Below, piece after piece: positions 1-6,795 of a stretch of DNA of 9,548 nt; positions within the stretch are counted from its first letter, which is position 1, and the number at the start of each line of letters is the position of its first letter. The DNA lies in contig JAGLKS010000020.1 of the NCBI GenBank assembly GCA_023140905.1, positions 1 through 9,548 on the forward strand, in the 5' to 3' direction. The stretch comes from Alphaproteobacteria bacterium. GTDB taxonomy: Bacteria > Pseudomonadota > Alphaproteobacteria > Micavibrionales > Micavibrionaceae. Under the pieces are notes generated by a model. The model made no database searches, was not told where the DNA came from, and was given only the letters and a program-made list of their open reading frames with translations. The translations under genes and the position numbers were made by a program.

Positions 1-665
1 TGAGAAACAAACCTAAAACCAGAGTAAAAACAGCCAAAGGTCGCAAGAATTCTTCAACGCGCTGGCTTAACCGTCAGCTCAATGATCCTTACGTTGCTGA
101 AGCTGTTAAACATGGCTATCGTGGCCGTGCTGCATTTAAACTATTGGAAATAGATGAAAAACTGGGATGCTTAAAGCCCGGCATGAGCGTCATTGATCTG
201 GGTGCTGCGCCTGGTGGCTGGTGTCAGATTGCCACTGAAAAAGGATGTAAGGTTATTGCTATTGACCTTTTACCGATGGATGAGCTAGCCGATGTCTCCG
301 CTTTTCAAATGGACTTTATGGATGAAGAAGCCCCTGATATGCTCAAAACCAAACTGGCCAAGATCTCAGATGATGGGCTGGCAAACATTGTATTAAGCGA
401 CATGGCCCCCAACACAACAGGACATAAACAAACTGATCATTTACGCATTATGGCTGTGGTTGAAGCTGCCTATTATTTTGCCTGTGAAGTTTTGAAGCCT
501 GACGGCACCTTTATTGCCAAAGTTTTTCAAGGCGGTGCACAAAATAATTTGCTCACAGAAATGAAGAAAAGCTTTAAAGTTGTGAAACACATGAAACCAC
601 CGGCCAGCCGTAAAGAAAGTGCTGAACAATATGTTGTTGCTACGGGGTTTAGAGGATCAGAATAA
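1..665 (+). CDS. rlmE: 23S rRNA (uridine-2552-2'-O)-methyltransferase RlmE, 5' end at window edge
   Basis: RlmE (FtsJ/RrmJ) uses S-adenosylmethionine to 2'-O-methylate U2552 in the A-loop of 23S rRNA, a late step in large-subunit assembly. The frame is open from base 3. Bases 1-2 are TG followed by AGA AAC, so the ATG probably straddles the window edge; this is an inference. Counting from there the protein is about 221 residues, close to the usual 205-225. A later in-frame TTG at 144 would remove conserved N-terminal sequence (RWLNRQ, DPYV, RAAFKL) and is not the start. Visible motifs are the SAM-binding DLGAAPGGW (about 66-74) and the K-D-K-E catalytic tetrad: K47 in AAFKL, D134 in LSDMAPN, K174 in FIAKVFQGG and E209 in SAEQYVVATG. 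It converges with the minus-strand gene at 719-1282. In related genomes I recall guaB lying next to rlmE; here that gene intervenes. Confidence 0.95.
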   Translation, partial: RNKPKTRVKTAKGRKNSSTRWLNRQLNDPYVAEAVKHGYRGRAAFKLLEIDEKLGCLKPGMSVIDLGAAPGGWCQIATEKGCKVIAIDLLPMDELADVSAFQMDFMDEEAPDMLKTKLAKISDDGLANIVLSDMAPNTTGHKQTDHLRIMAVVEAAYYFACEVLKPDGTFIAKVFQGGAQNNLLTEMKKSFKVVKHMKPPASRKESAEQYVVATGFRGSE

Positions 666-670
666 AACAG

Positions 671-696
671 AAAAAGGCCGGGAAGCCCCGCACCTT
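671..696 (-). terminator. Rho-independent terminator of the 719-1282 gene
   Basis: Read on the minus strand, AAGG pairs with CCTT and CGGG with CCCG around a GCTT loop, with a small 2x1 internal loop. A T-run (CCTTTTTCTGTTTT) follows directly. The hairpin lies 22 nt past the stop of the minus-strand gene. On the plus strand the same hairpin has no T-run, so it is unlikely to stop rlmE transcription efficiently. Confidence 0.65.
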
Positions 697-718
697 ATCT
701 AGTTTCATATACTTATTC

Positions 719-1282
719 CTAAACTTTTAAATCATTTTCCAAAGGATGTCCTTTTAACTGGTATGGATCTTCGCTAGATTTTAGAGCCTCCAGACTAGTC
801 TTAAAGGTCTCATCATCTTCAGCTTTTAAGCAAATTCCTATTCGAATACTGTCAAAATCTTCTACTTTAGAATCCAGACGAATATTGTAGCGCATATTTT
901 CTTTTCCGCGCAGCGATTTATAAAACGGCTCTACGATTACATGTCCTTCCATTTTTTCTTCTACGTTTATTTTGAATCTTTTAAATCTTTTACTTTCAGC
1001 CAGAGCCTCACCCCAAATCTCAAGGCCATCACTATCAATTAAACCGGTCGCCAACCGGCAATCGATTATTGTATCTTTCCATGTGTAATAACGTTCATTG
1101 CCACTATTACAGCTTACGCCATTGTTTTTTTGTCCGTTAAAAGCCAGAAACGTATGCATTCTTTTATTTTTGCTAATCAAATCCAGATTAGCGAATAAAT
1201 TTCCCTGTGCAATTGCCAGATAAGCTTGATCTCCTACCAATTTTGCATATAACGTTGTTGAAAAATTGCCGTTGGGTATCAT
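719..1282 (-). CDS. Hypothetical protein between rlmE and guaB
   Basis: I do not recognise this protein and assign no function. With the chosen start it is 187 residues, soluble-looking, with no signal peptide or membrane segment. It is mixed in charge, with lysine- and glutamate-rich central and C-terminal parts. The frame extends upstream to a TTG at 1306, but the ATG at 1282 has a better-placed Shine-Dalgarno sequence (AGGTGA, about 4 nt upstream), so translation probably begins MIPNGNFSTT. There are three cysteines (VSCNSG, IIDCRL, GICLKA) but no recognisable metal-binding spacing. The gene is opposite in strand to both neighbours, runs tail-to-tail with rlmE, and has its own terminator at 671-696. 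That isolation suggests a separately acquired or lineage-specific gene. The promoter must lie between 1283 and about 1400, but I could not pick out a convincing one. Confidence 0.7.
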   Translation of the reverse strand: MIPNGNFSTTLYAKLVGDQAYLAIAQGNLFANLDLISKNKRMHTFLAFNGQKNNGVSCNSGNERYYTWKDTIIDCRLATGLIDSDGLEIWGEALAESKRFKRFKINVEEKMEGHVIVEPFYKSLRGKENMRYNIRLDSKVEDFDSIRIGICLKAEDDETFKTSLEALKSSEDPYQLKGHPLENDLKV

Positions 1283-1373
1283 GATTTCACCTGTTTCTTC
1301 CTTCAAAATTACTCAAGTCATATGTTATATCTTTGCCGTTTTAAGGCTTTTTTCTGACCTTAACCATATCTAA

Positions 1374-1400
1374 AAAATCCTAATAAAAGGTTAGGATTTT
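1374..1400. terminator. Perfect 10-bp inverted repeat, bidirectional terminator-like, upstream of guaB
   Basis: AAAATCCTAA (1374-1383) and TTAGGATTTT (1391-1400) are exact reverse complements around a 7-nt loop (TAAAAGG). On the minus strand the stem is followed by T-rich sequence (GGATTTTTTAG); on the plus strand by TTTTAGGCTGTTTTT. It sits in the 274-bp gap between the start of the minus-strand gene and guaB. It could insulate guaB from transcription coming through from rlmE, or act in the guaB upstream region. The stem is mostly A-T, so its terminator strength is uncertain. The rest of the gap to 1476 is very AT-rich, with a tandem GATTTTTT at 1413-1428 and no gene. Confidence 0.5.
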
Positions 1401-1457
1401 AGGCTGTTTTTCGATTTTTTGATTTTTTCTGCTTATTTAATTTCACTGCTTAAATAA

Positions 1458-3050
<1,593 letters not shown>

Positions 3051-3084
3051 TTTCCTAAAACCTGATAACAAGCACCAAAATTCC

Positions 3085-3114
3085 TTGACATTAATTATGA
3101 AAATAGCATACAAG
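3085..3114 (+). promoter_or_regulatory. Candidate promoter of the A/C-rich gene
   Basis: A perfect TTGACA (3085-3090) is followed after 18 nt by TACAAG (3109-3114; 4 of 6 to the -10 consensus). GCACC (3071-3075) and GGTGC (3114-3118) flank it as a 5-bp inverted repeat. The predicted leader is about 40 nt and ends in AAGGG, 6 nt before the ATG at 3160. Confidence 0.5.
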
Positions 3115-3159
3115 GTGCGTGGTTGAATTTTTTTAGAACTTTATTAATAAGGGTAAATT

Positions 3160-3786
3160 ATGACTGATGATATTAAGCAAGAGAAAGAAACCCACCTTGG
3201 ACGAGCCGAAGGCTTGACCAAAGCCATAATCAACGACCTAATCACAGCCATAATCAAAGGCGGGGCAGAAACCGAAGCCATAACCAAAGCCATAGAAAGG
3301 TTCAATGTCTTATTAAAACCCCCAATCGGAAACACAGACAGAAACGTAGTCGAAAAAAACAGACACGAAATCGAATGCGCAGTCAGACACATAACCGAAG
3401 CCATAACCAAAATCAAAAGCATGTACAGACCCAAAAACAGATACAAATACAGAGAAGAAGACGAAGTCGTAATCGAATCCAGAACCGCAATCAATGCCAG
3501 AGACAAGGCCATCGCCAAAGCAAACCTTGAAGGGAGAGACATAGACAGAATCGTAATCGAAGCCAGAAACACAGCCAGAACCGCAATCAATGCCAGAGCC
3601 AAATACGAAGGCATGGACGTAAAAGAAACCACTAAAATGGTCAGAATGGAAAACCAGCTCATAACCAAAATTGGAACCATAATCGAAAAAGTATCCAGAT
3701 CCATAGCCAAAGCTGAAGCCATAATTAACAACAAACAACCAAATACACCAACAACTGGTAACGTGCCCGTTCTTTATATAGGCTAA
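3160..3786 (+). CDS. Unrecognised A/C-rich repetitive helical protein, possibly frameshifted at its 3' end
   Basis: No family is recognised and no function is claimed. The ORF is 208 residues with a sound start (AAGGG, 6 nt before ATG) and a promoter candidate at 3085-3114. The protein is rich in Ala, Ile, Lys, Glu and Arg, likely mostly helical, with no signal peptide or membrane segment. Phrases recur: EAITKAIE and EAITKIKS; VVIESRTAINAR (103-114) and IVIEARNTARTAINAR (131-146), each leading to an LEGRD or YEGMD-like element. Codon use is extreme. From about codon 16 to 184 every arginine is AGA or AGG with no CGN, isoleucine is ATA or ATC, and T-ending codons are rare. The last ten or so codons look ordinary. 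The downstream +1 frame continues as coding-like sequence (see 3785-3892), so the TAA at 3784 may be a frameshift product. Foreign origin or repeat-driven growth are both possible. Confidence 0.6.
   Translation: MTDDIKQEKETHLGRAEGLTKAIINDLITAIIKGGAETEAITKAIERFNVLLKPPIGNTDRNVVEKNRHEIECAVRHITEAITKIKSMYRPKNRYKYREEDEVVIESRTAINARDKAIAKANLEGRDIDRIVIEARNTARTAINARAKYEGMDVKETTKMVRMENQLITKIGTIIEKVSRSIAKAEAIINNKQPNTPTTGNVPVLYIG
3271..3411 (+). repeat. 18-bp direct repeat inside the A/C-rich gene
   Basis: ACCGAAGCCATAACCAAA occurs exactly at 3271-3288 and 3394-3411, 123 bp (41 codons) apart and in the same frame, encoding TEAITK in both places. A shorter exact copy pair, AGCCATAATCAA, lies upstream at 3222-3233 and 3246-3257 (8 codons apart). 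These copies suggest growth by short in-frame duplications. Confidence 0.8.
3479..3598 (+). repeat. 24-bp direct repeat inside the A/C-rich gene
   Basis: A 24-bp word beginning CCAGAACCGCAATC is exact at 3479-3502 and 3575-3598, 96 bp (32 codons) apart and in frame, encoding RTAINAR in both. The preceding CGTAATCGAA is also shared (3468-3477 and 3552-3561), but the second copy has a 12-bp longer linker. The protein therefore carries two diverged copies of one module, about residues 103-130 and 131-156. Confidence 0.85.
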
Positions 3787-3892
3787 AGCGGATGACAAGT
3801 TTGTATTTTATGATTCCACCTTCACCCGAACAGCAAATCTGGAAACAGTCTACAATATTAGTCTCTTTTCAGGTTATAGTAATTTGACTTAA
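3785..3892 (+). pseudogene. Displaced +1-frame 3' tail of the A/C-rich gene
   Basis: Skipping the T at 3784 joins the 208-residue ORF (ending NVPVLYIG) directly to a coding-like stretch beginning KADDKFVFYDSTF and running through NLETVYNISLFSG into the left end of the MITE-like element. There it reads YSNLT and stops at 3890-3892. If 3877-3998 is removed, leaving one TA, the frame instead ends GYQA with TAG at 4006-4008. Base composition here is ordinary, unlike the A/C-rich body. No obvious slippery heptamer is present, so an indel or a sequencing error is likelier than programmed frameshifting. There is no start codon or ribosome binding site of its own. Confidence 0.45.
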
Positions 3893-3998
3893 GAATAGTA
3901 CAGAATTACGCAAATGAATTTTTTACCCAATGGGCACAGGTTGAGAATCAAGAGAATTACTCAAGTAAAATGTATTATTCTTAAGTCGAATTACTATA
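3875..3998. mobile_element. MITE-like element with 28-bp terminal inverted repeats
   Basis: The 28-bp ends, 3875-3902 (TATAGTAATTTGACTTAAG...) and 3971-3998 (...CTTAAGTCGAATTACTATA), are reverse complements at 26 of 28 positions. Both differences keep a G-U pair in RNA. The 68-bp interior encodes nothing. The outermost TA on each side (3875-3876 and 3997-3998) could be the target-site duplication, making the element proper 3877-3996. A TA target with no coding capacity is typical of small elements mobilised by IS630/Tc1-mariner transposases; that family assignment is inference. No transposase is in the window. It interrupts the last codons of the displaced tail at 3785-3892. Confidence 0.7.
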
Positions 3999-4012
3999 TC
4001 AAGCGTAGAATA

Positions 4013-4141
4013 TCATCCCAATTTCAAATACTTTTCTGGTATTTCATAAGAGACCCCATCTTCATTTTCTACAAGATATAGACATGTATCCAGTGGTACA
4101 GATAGCTTTTCTGCAATGTCTGATTGTTTTGAGCTTTTATA
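4013..4141 (-). pseudogene. Antisense coding-like remnant (C-terminal fragment)
   Basis: On the minus strand, an open frame with no start codon encodes about 42 residues, including SDIAEKLSVPLDTC and ENEDGVSYEIPEKYLKLG, then TGA at 4013-4015. The composition (balanced charge, helix-turn-helix-like IAEKLSVP, then a strand-like segment) looks like the end of a real soluble protein. I cannot name the family. The frame closes at 4142-4144, so any gene has lost its 5' part. It overlaps the 5' end of the transporter fragment on the other strand (4084-4141), and only one of the two can be genuine coding sequence in that overlap. Its stop lies 4 nt from the rebuilt stop of the plus-strand tail (4006-4008), as for two convergent genes. 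Confidence 0.35.
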
Positions 4142-4452
4142 TTATCATCATGAAGATCCCGTCTCTGACACGTCACCTGCCCCACAAAGACATGATATCC
4201 GGCATAAAGGATAAAACTGTTTTGTTAGCAGGCGCCTGTATGGCCGTAGCATGGCTACTCCATACACCATCCAAATGGGTAGCAATTACCCTAATCGAAA
4301 ATCCAGCCTATGTTACCATGATCGGTTTAACTGCTTCATTATGGGTTCTTCTGTTTTACAAAATCACAGGCCGGAAAGAAACTGCCGATATCTGGTCAGG
4401 CCTAGGGATTGTCGCCTGTGTAGCTATATTAGTGATGTTTACACAGTTGTGA
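4084..4452 (+). pseudogene. C-terminal fragment of a probable DMT/EamA-type transporter
   Basis: The reading frame gives 122 residues with about four hydrophobic segments: near 5-23 (VVQIAFLQCLIVLSFYIIIM), 46-60 (VLLAGACMAVAWLL), 75-95 (including NPAYVTMIGLTASLWVLLFY) and 103-120 (WSGLGIVACVAILVMF). The NPAYVT...LTASLWVLL...GL segment resembles the last helices of drug/metabolite transporter family proteins; this is recognition from memory. Full-length members have about ten helices and 280-300 residues, so the N-terminal half is missing. No Shine-Dalgarno sequence precedes the ATG, and the frame stays open upstream only to a TAG at 4006, which fits a truncated gene. A genuine four-helix protein cannot be excluded. 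The 97 bp from its stop to dnaA hold the dnaA terminator. Confidence 0.45.
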
Positions 4453-4490
4453 ACCTTTACGAACTTACGTACGGAGTTTTATGCGCAGAT

Positions 4491-4517
4491 AAAAACGGAG
4501 CCAATAAAGCCCCGTTT
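4491..4517 (-). terminator. Rho-independent terminator of dnaA
   Basis: On the minus strand AAACGGGGC pairs with GCTCCGTTT (9 bp including one G-U pair) around a UUUAUUG loop, and the stem runs into TTTTTATC. It lies 33 nt beyond the dnaA stop. The end of dnaA transcription here fits the absence of dnaN downstream. Confidence 0.75.
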
Positions 4518-4549
4518 CATCTTTCAACACTGCTATAGCAGACGCATTA

Positions 4550-5956
4550 TCATCCAGTCAAAGCACGGCGAACAACTTCTACATCTTGTGCTATTTGTGC
4601 ATCATCGCCCATAAGCTCCTCGACTTTACGTATAGCGTGCATCACTGTTGTATGGTCACGTCCACCGAACTTTCGACCGATTTCAGGCAAAGATCGTGCT
4701 GTAAGCATCTTTGACAAATACATAGCTACTTGTCTTGGACGGGCCACGTTTCTTGCACGGCGCGCTGAATGCATATCAGACAAACGTAAATTATAATGCT
4801 CTGCGACTTTACGCTGTATTTCATCAATCGTAATACAACGATCATGAGCACGGAGAAGTTCTTGCAGAACATCTTGTGTTGATTCCAGCGTAATTTCCTG
4901 TTTAGAAACATCGGCATGCGCCACAATGCGGTTCAAAGCACCTTCCAACTCACGAATATTGGACGTTACTTTCAATGCCAAGAATTCCAGCACGCTATTA
5001 GGAACATCCGCACCCAGATTTTCGCGCTTGGACTGTAAGATACCAAGGCGTAATTCATAGGTGGACGGATGAATATCAGCCACAAGCCCCCATGCAAGGC
5101 GAGAACGCAAACGTTCTTCAACACCGTTTAAATCACTTGGCGCACGATCTGCGGAGACAATGATCTGCTTATTCTGATCAACCAGCGCATTAAACGTATG
5201 GAAGAATTCTTCCTGAGTTGATTGTTTGTTGGCAATGAATTGCAGGTCATCAATCATCAGAAGATCAACGGACCGGAACTTCTGTTTGAAGGACATTGTA
5301 TCTTTATAGCGAATGGATGTGATGAACTGATACATAAACTGTTCAGCAGACAGATAAACCACACGACGATCAGGGAATTTTTCTCTGTTAGCCCATGCAA
5401 TGGCGTGCATCAGATGAGTTTTCCCAAGGCCAACCCCACTGTGAAGAAACAGCGGGTTAAAATGCACTTCCTTATTTTCCGCCACACGTCTTGCGGCGGC
5501 ATAGGCCAGCTCATTGGACTTGCCGACAACGAAACTCTCAAAAGTGAAACGCGGGTCCAGCGGCGCGCCAAACTCGCTTGTCTTTTGCGTAATGATGCTA
5601 GATTTACGTCTATCGGGTTGCGGAACAGACGCTTCTTCTGCGGTTGCTGTTTCTGGTTTTGCTTTATTAAATCCTGACAATACAATGAAATTTATGTCGG
5701 TGACGGATGGATTTTCGGTCTTCCATGCGCATCTGATTCGATCGGCATAATTAGATTCCAGCCAGTTGCGCATGAAGCGTGTAGGCGTCGCCATTATCGC
5801 ACAGCCATTTTCAATATTCACGAGTGCTAACGGCTTGAACCAGCTATTGAAAACATTGTCATCAAATTCTGACTTTAGCCTGCCCAATACATTTGACCAG
5901 TCTGCCTCCATGCCTACTCCCGTAGCCTCCTCATGTGGTGCTGTCACCATATTCAT
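4550..5956 (-). CDS. dnaA: Chromosomal replication initiator protein DnaA
   Basis: DnaA is the AAA+ ATPase that binds DnaA boxes at oriC, opens the duplex and recruits the replicative helicase. The ORF is 468 residues, normal for the family. Domain I is about 17-95 (WSNVLGRLKSEFDDNVFNSW) and a short linker 96-133 is domain II. The AAA+ core is about 134-345, with Walker A GVGLGKTH (174-181), Walker B LLMIDD (232-237), arginine-finger region ERLRSRLAWG and sensor-2 NIRELEGALNR (333-343). Domain IV carries the box-recognition signature GGRDHTTVMHA (431-441). The start is ambiguous: Met1 (5956) has AGGGG 11 nt upstream, Met3 follows at 5950, and Met16 (MEADW, ATG at 5911) is preceded by GGAGG and GGGAG. 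It has its own terminator. The upstream neighbour on the same strand is the rhodanese gene, 78 nt away. Confidence 0.98.
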   Translation of the reverse strand: MNMVTAPHEEATGVGMEADWSNVLGRLKSEFDDNVFNSWFKPLALVNIENGCAIMATPTRFMRNWLESNYADRIRCAWKTENPSVTDINFIVLSGFNKAKPETATAEEASVPQPDRRKSSIITQKTSEFGAPLDPRFTFESFVVGKSNELAYAAARRVAENKEVHFNPLFLHSGVGLGKTHLMHAIAWANREKFPDRRVVYLSAEQFMYQFITSIRYKDTMSFKQKFRSVDLLMIDDLQFIANKQSTQEEFFHTFNALVDQNKQIIVSADRAPSDLNGVEERLRSRLAWGLVADIHPSTYELRLGILQSKRENLGADVPNSVLEFLALKVTSNIRELEGALNRIVAHADVSKQEITLESTQDVLQELLRAHDRCITIDEIQRKVAEHYNLRLSDMHSARRARNVARPRQVAMYLSKMLTARSLPEIGRKFGGRDHTTVMHAIRKVEELMGDDAQIAQDVEVVRRALTG

Positions 5957-5982
5957 TATTTTTAAAACCCCTAAATTTTAAA

Positions 5983-5991
5983 TTTTCCACC
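5983..5991 (+). promoter_or_regulatory. Near-consensus DnaA box upstream of dnaA
   Basis: TTTTCCACC matches 8 of 9 positions of TTWTNCACA. It lies about 27 bp upstream of the first dnaA start codon, in the AT-rich 78-bp gap after the rhodanese gene. dnaA genes are often autoregulated through such sites, so it may be functional. A single 8 of 9 match in AT-rich DNA is weak evidence. Confidence 0.25.
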
Positions 5992-6034
5992 AAAAACCAT
6001 TTTTATTTTATTCTTTTAGCTTAGGAATGAATCC

Positions 6035-6451
6035 CTAATTCTGCGTCCAGGGTAGTCCGGCCGATTTCCAGCCGCCGCTTTGCCCCCGATGTCCCAATTC
6101 GTCCCGGTCGCCTTCAAAACCACCCAAAATATTGTAACAATTCTCATAACCCATAGAGACCATCGCTGCCGCCGCTGACTTTGAACGAACCCCAGACCGA
6201 CAAAGAAAATAAATCGGACTGTCCTTTGAAATATCTTTGGCCATAATAATATCTGTAAAAGCCGGGTTAATTTCCATATGCGGATAATTTTGCCAGCTGA
6301 CCAACAGGGGGGACTTATCCAAATTCGACAGATCACAGATGCCGACAAAAGCCCATTCGGCCTGTGTGCGCACATCTATAAGAATTGCTTTTTCTTCCTT
6401 TTCAAGGGCTTCCCAAGCTTCCCCGACCGTAACATCTCCCGTATAATTCAT
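6035..6451 (-). CDS. Rhodanese-like domain protein
   Basis: A single-domain rhodanese-fold protein of 138 residues; such proteins carry or transfer sulfane sulfur on an active-site cysteine. Visible features are LIDVRTQAEW (24-33), the catalytic loop CRSGVRS with C84, and the C-terminal NILGGFEGDRDELGHRG segment followed by W and P residues typical of the family. No signal peptide is visible with this start, so it is probably cytosolic. The frame is open further upstream to 6523, but that extension is basic and unlike a rhodanese. The ATG at 6451 begins directly before the fold and has GAGAAG-type upstream sequence. The sulfur acceptor cannot be inferred. It may be co-transcribed with dnaA 78 nt downstream. 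Inverted repeats lie in its leader. Confidence 0.88.
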   Translation of the reverse strand: MNYTGDVTVGEAWEALEKEEKAILIDVRTQAEWAFVGICDLSNLDKSPLLVSWQNYPHMEINPAFTDIIMAKDISKDSPIYFLCRSGVRSKSAAAAMVSMGYENCYNILGGFEGDRDELGHRGQSGGWKSAGLPWTQN

Positions 6452-6485
6452 ATGCTTCTTCTCGTCATCTCTTCTCTTGCGCACC

Positions 6486-6533
6486 GCTTTGATCACAAAG
6501 CAAAATTTCCTTGCCTGCAACAAAATGTTGCAG
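6486..6533. promoter_or_regulatory. Two inverted repeats in the leader of the rhodanese-dnaA unit
   Basis: GCTTTG/CAAAGC (6486-6491 and 6496-6501, 4-nt loop) and CTGCAACA/TGTTGCAG (6515-6522 and 6526-6533, 3-nt spacer) are both perfect. They sit 35-82 nt upstream of the rhodanese ATG. The second, a 19-bp palindrome with an odd centre, resembles a dimeric repressor site. No function can be assigned. Confidence 0.4.
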
Positions 6534-6595
6534 AACTAAAATAAAATATAGAAGGTATCTCAACCAAGAACTGTTCGAACATAAACAAAGAAACG

Positions 6596-6623
6596 TTCAG
6601 GCCACACCAATAGTTGGCCTGAA
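6596..6623. repeat. Perfect 9-bp inverted repeat (hairpin) in the gene-free region
   Basis: TTCAGGCCA (6596-6604) and TGGCCTGAA (6615-6623) are exact reverse complements with a 10-nt loop. On the minus strand the stem is followed by CGTTTCTTTGTTT, which makes a weak terminator- or attenuator-like signal upstream of the rhodanese-dnaA unit. On the plus strand there is no T-run. Confidence 0.5.
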
Positions 6624-6651
6624 TTATACTCGCCGATTATTACGTCGTTTC

Positions 6652-6692
6652 ATCCCCTTATGGACGTCACATAGCGTACATCCCACGGGGAT
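6652..6692. repeat. Imperfect long hairpin in the gene-free region
   Basis: ATCCCC (6652-6657) pairs with GGGGAT (6687-6692). Inside it, ATG and ACG pair with CGT and CAT across a one-base mismatch, with an 8-nt loop. Internal unpaired bases (2 nt on one side, 5 on the other) weaken it. With the neighbouring hairpin at 6596-6623 it makes this strip unusually foldable. Confidence 0.35.
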
Positions 6693-6739
6693 TACTGGCA
6701 ACCGATTCATCTGAAAAAAATCACAATTTATGGACAAGA

Positions 6740-6795
6740 TATGCCTTGACTTGGACGGGGCATACCATATCTGGTATGTGGTAATATTGCCACAT
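6740..6795. promoter_or_regulatory. Chain of three overlapping palindromes around a TTGACT element
   Basis: Three inverted repeats follow one another: TATGCC/GGCATA (6740-6745 and 6759-6764), CATACCA/TGGTATG (6761-6767 and 6772-6778, 4-nt centre), and a 20-bp palindrome beginning ATGTGGTAATATT (6776-6795) with one mismatched pair. A plus-strand TTGACT lies at 6746-6751 but has no good -10 partner. The arrangement resembles a multi-operator control region. No gene starts close by on the plus strand, and the nearest minus-strand start is the rhodanese ATG at 6451. Confidence 0.45.

Noticed and set aside
3071..3136. GCACC...GGTGC stem followed by a T-run as the guaB terminator
   Set aside because: The 5-bp stem has a loop of nearly 40 nt and the T-run begins 10 nt after it, so it is not a credible intrinsic terminator.
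3144..3798. Two long antisense ORFs (3144-3734 and 3313-3798, minus) opposite the A/C-rich gene
   Set aside because: The plus strand is T-poor, so minus-strand stops (TTA, CTA, TCA on the plus strand) are scarce by composition. The translations are low-complexity (one hydrophobic L/A/S/I, the other G/F/Y/S/D) with no ribosome binding site, so they are shadows.
4251..4538. 95-residue plus-strand ORF overlapping the transporter fragment
   Set aside because: It is a different-frame shadow of 4084-4452 with no hydrophobic or family pattern.
6573..6580. GTTCGAAC palindrome as a LexA site
   Set aside because: The GTTC elements around it have a 9-bp period, not the GTTC-N7-GTTC spacing of alphaproteobacterial LexA boxes, and no SOS gene is adjacent.
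6511..6714. 67-residue plus-strand ORF in the gene-free region
   Set aside because: It starts with TTG, has no ribosome binding site, runs through several hairpins, and its translation resembles no protein pattern I know.
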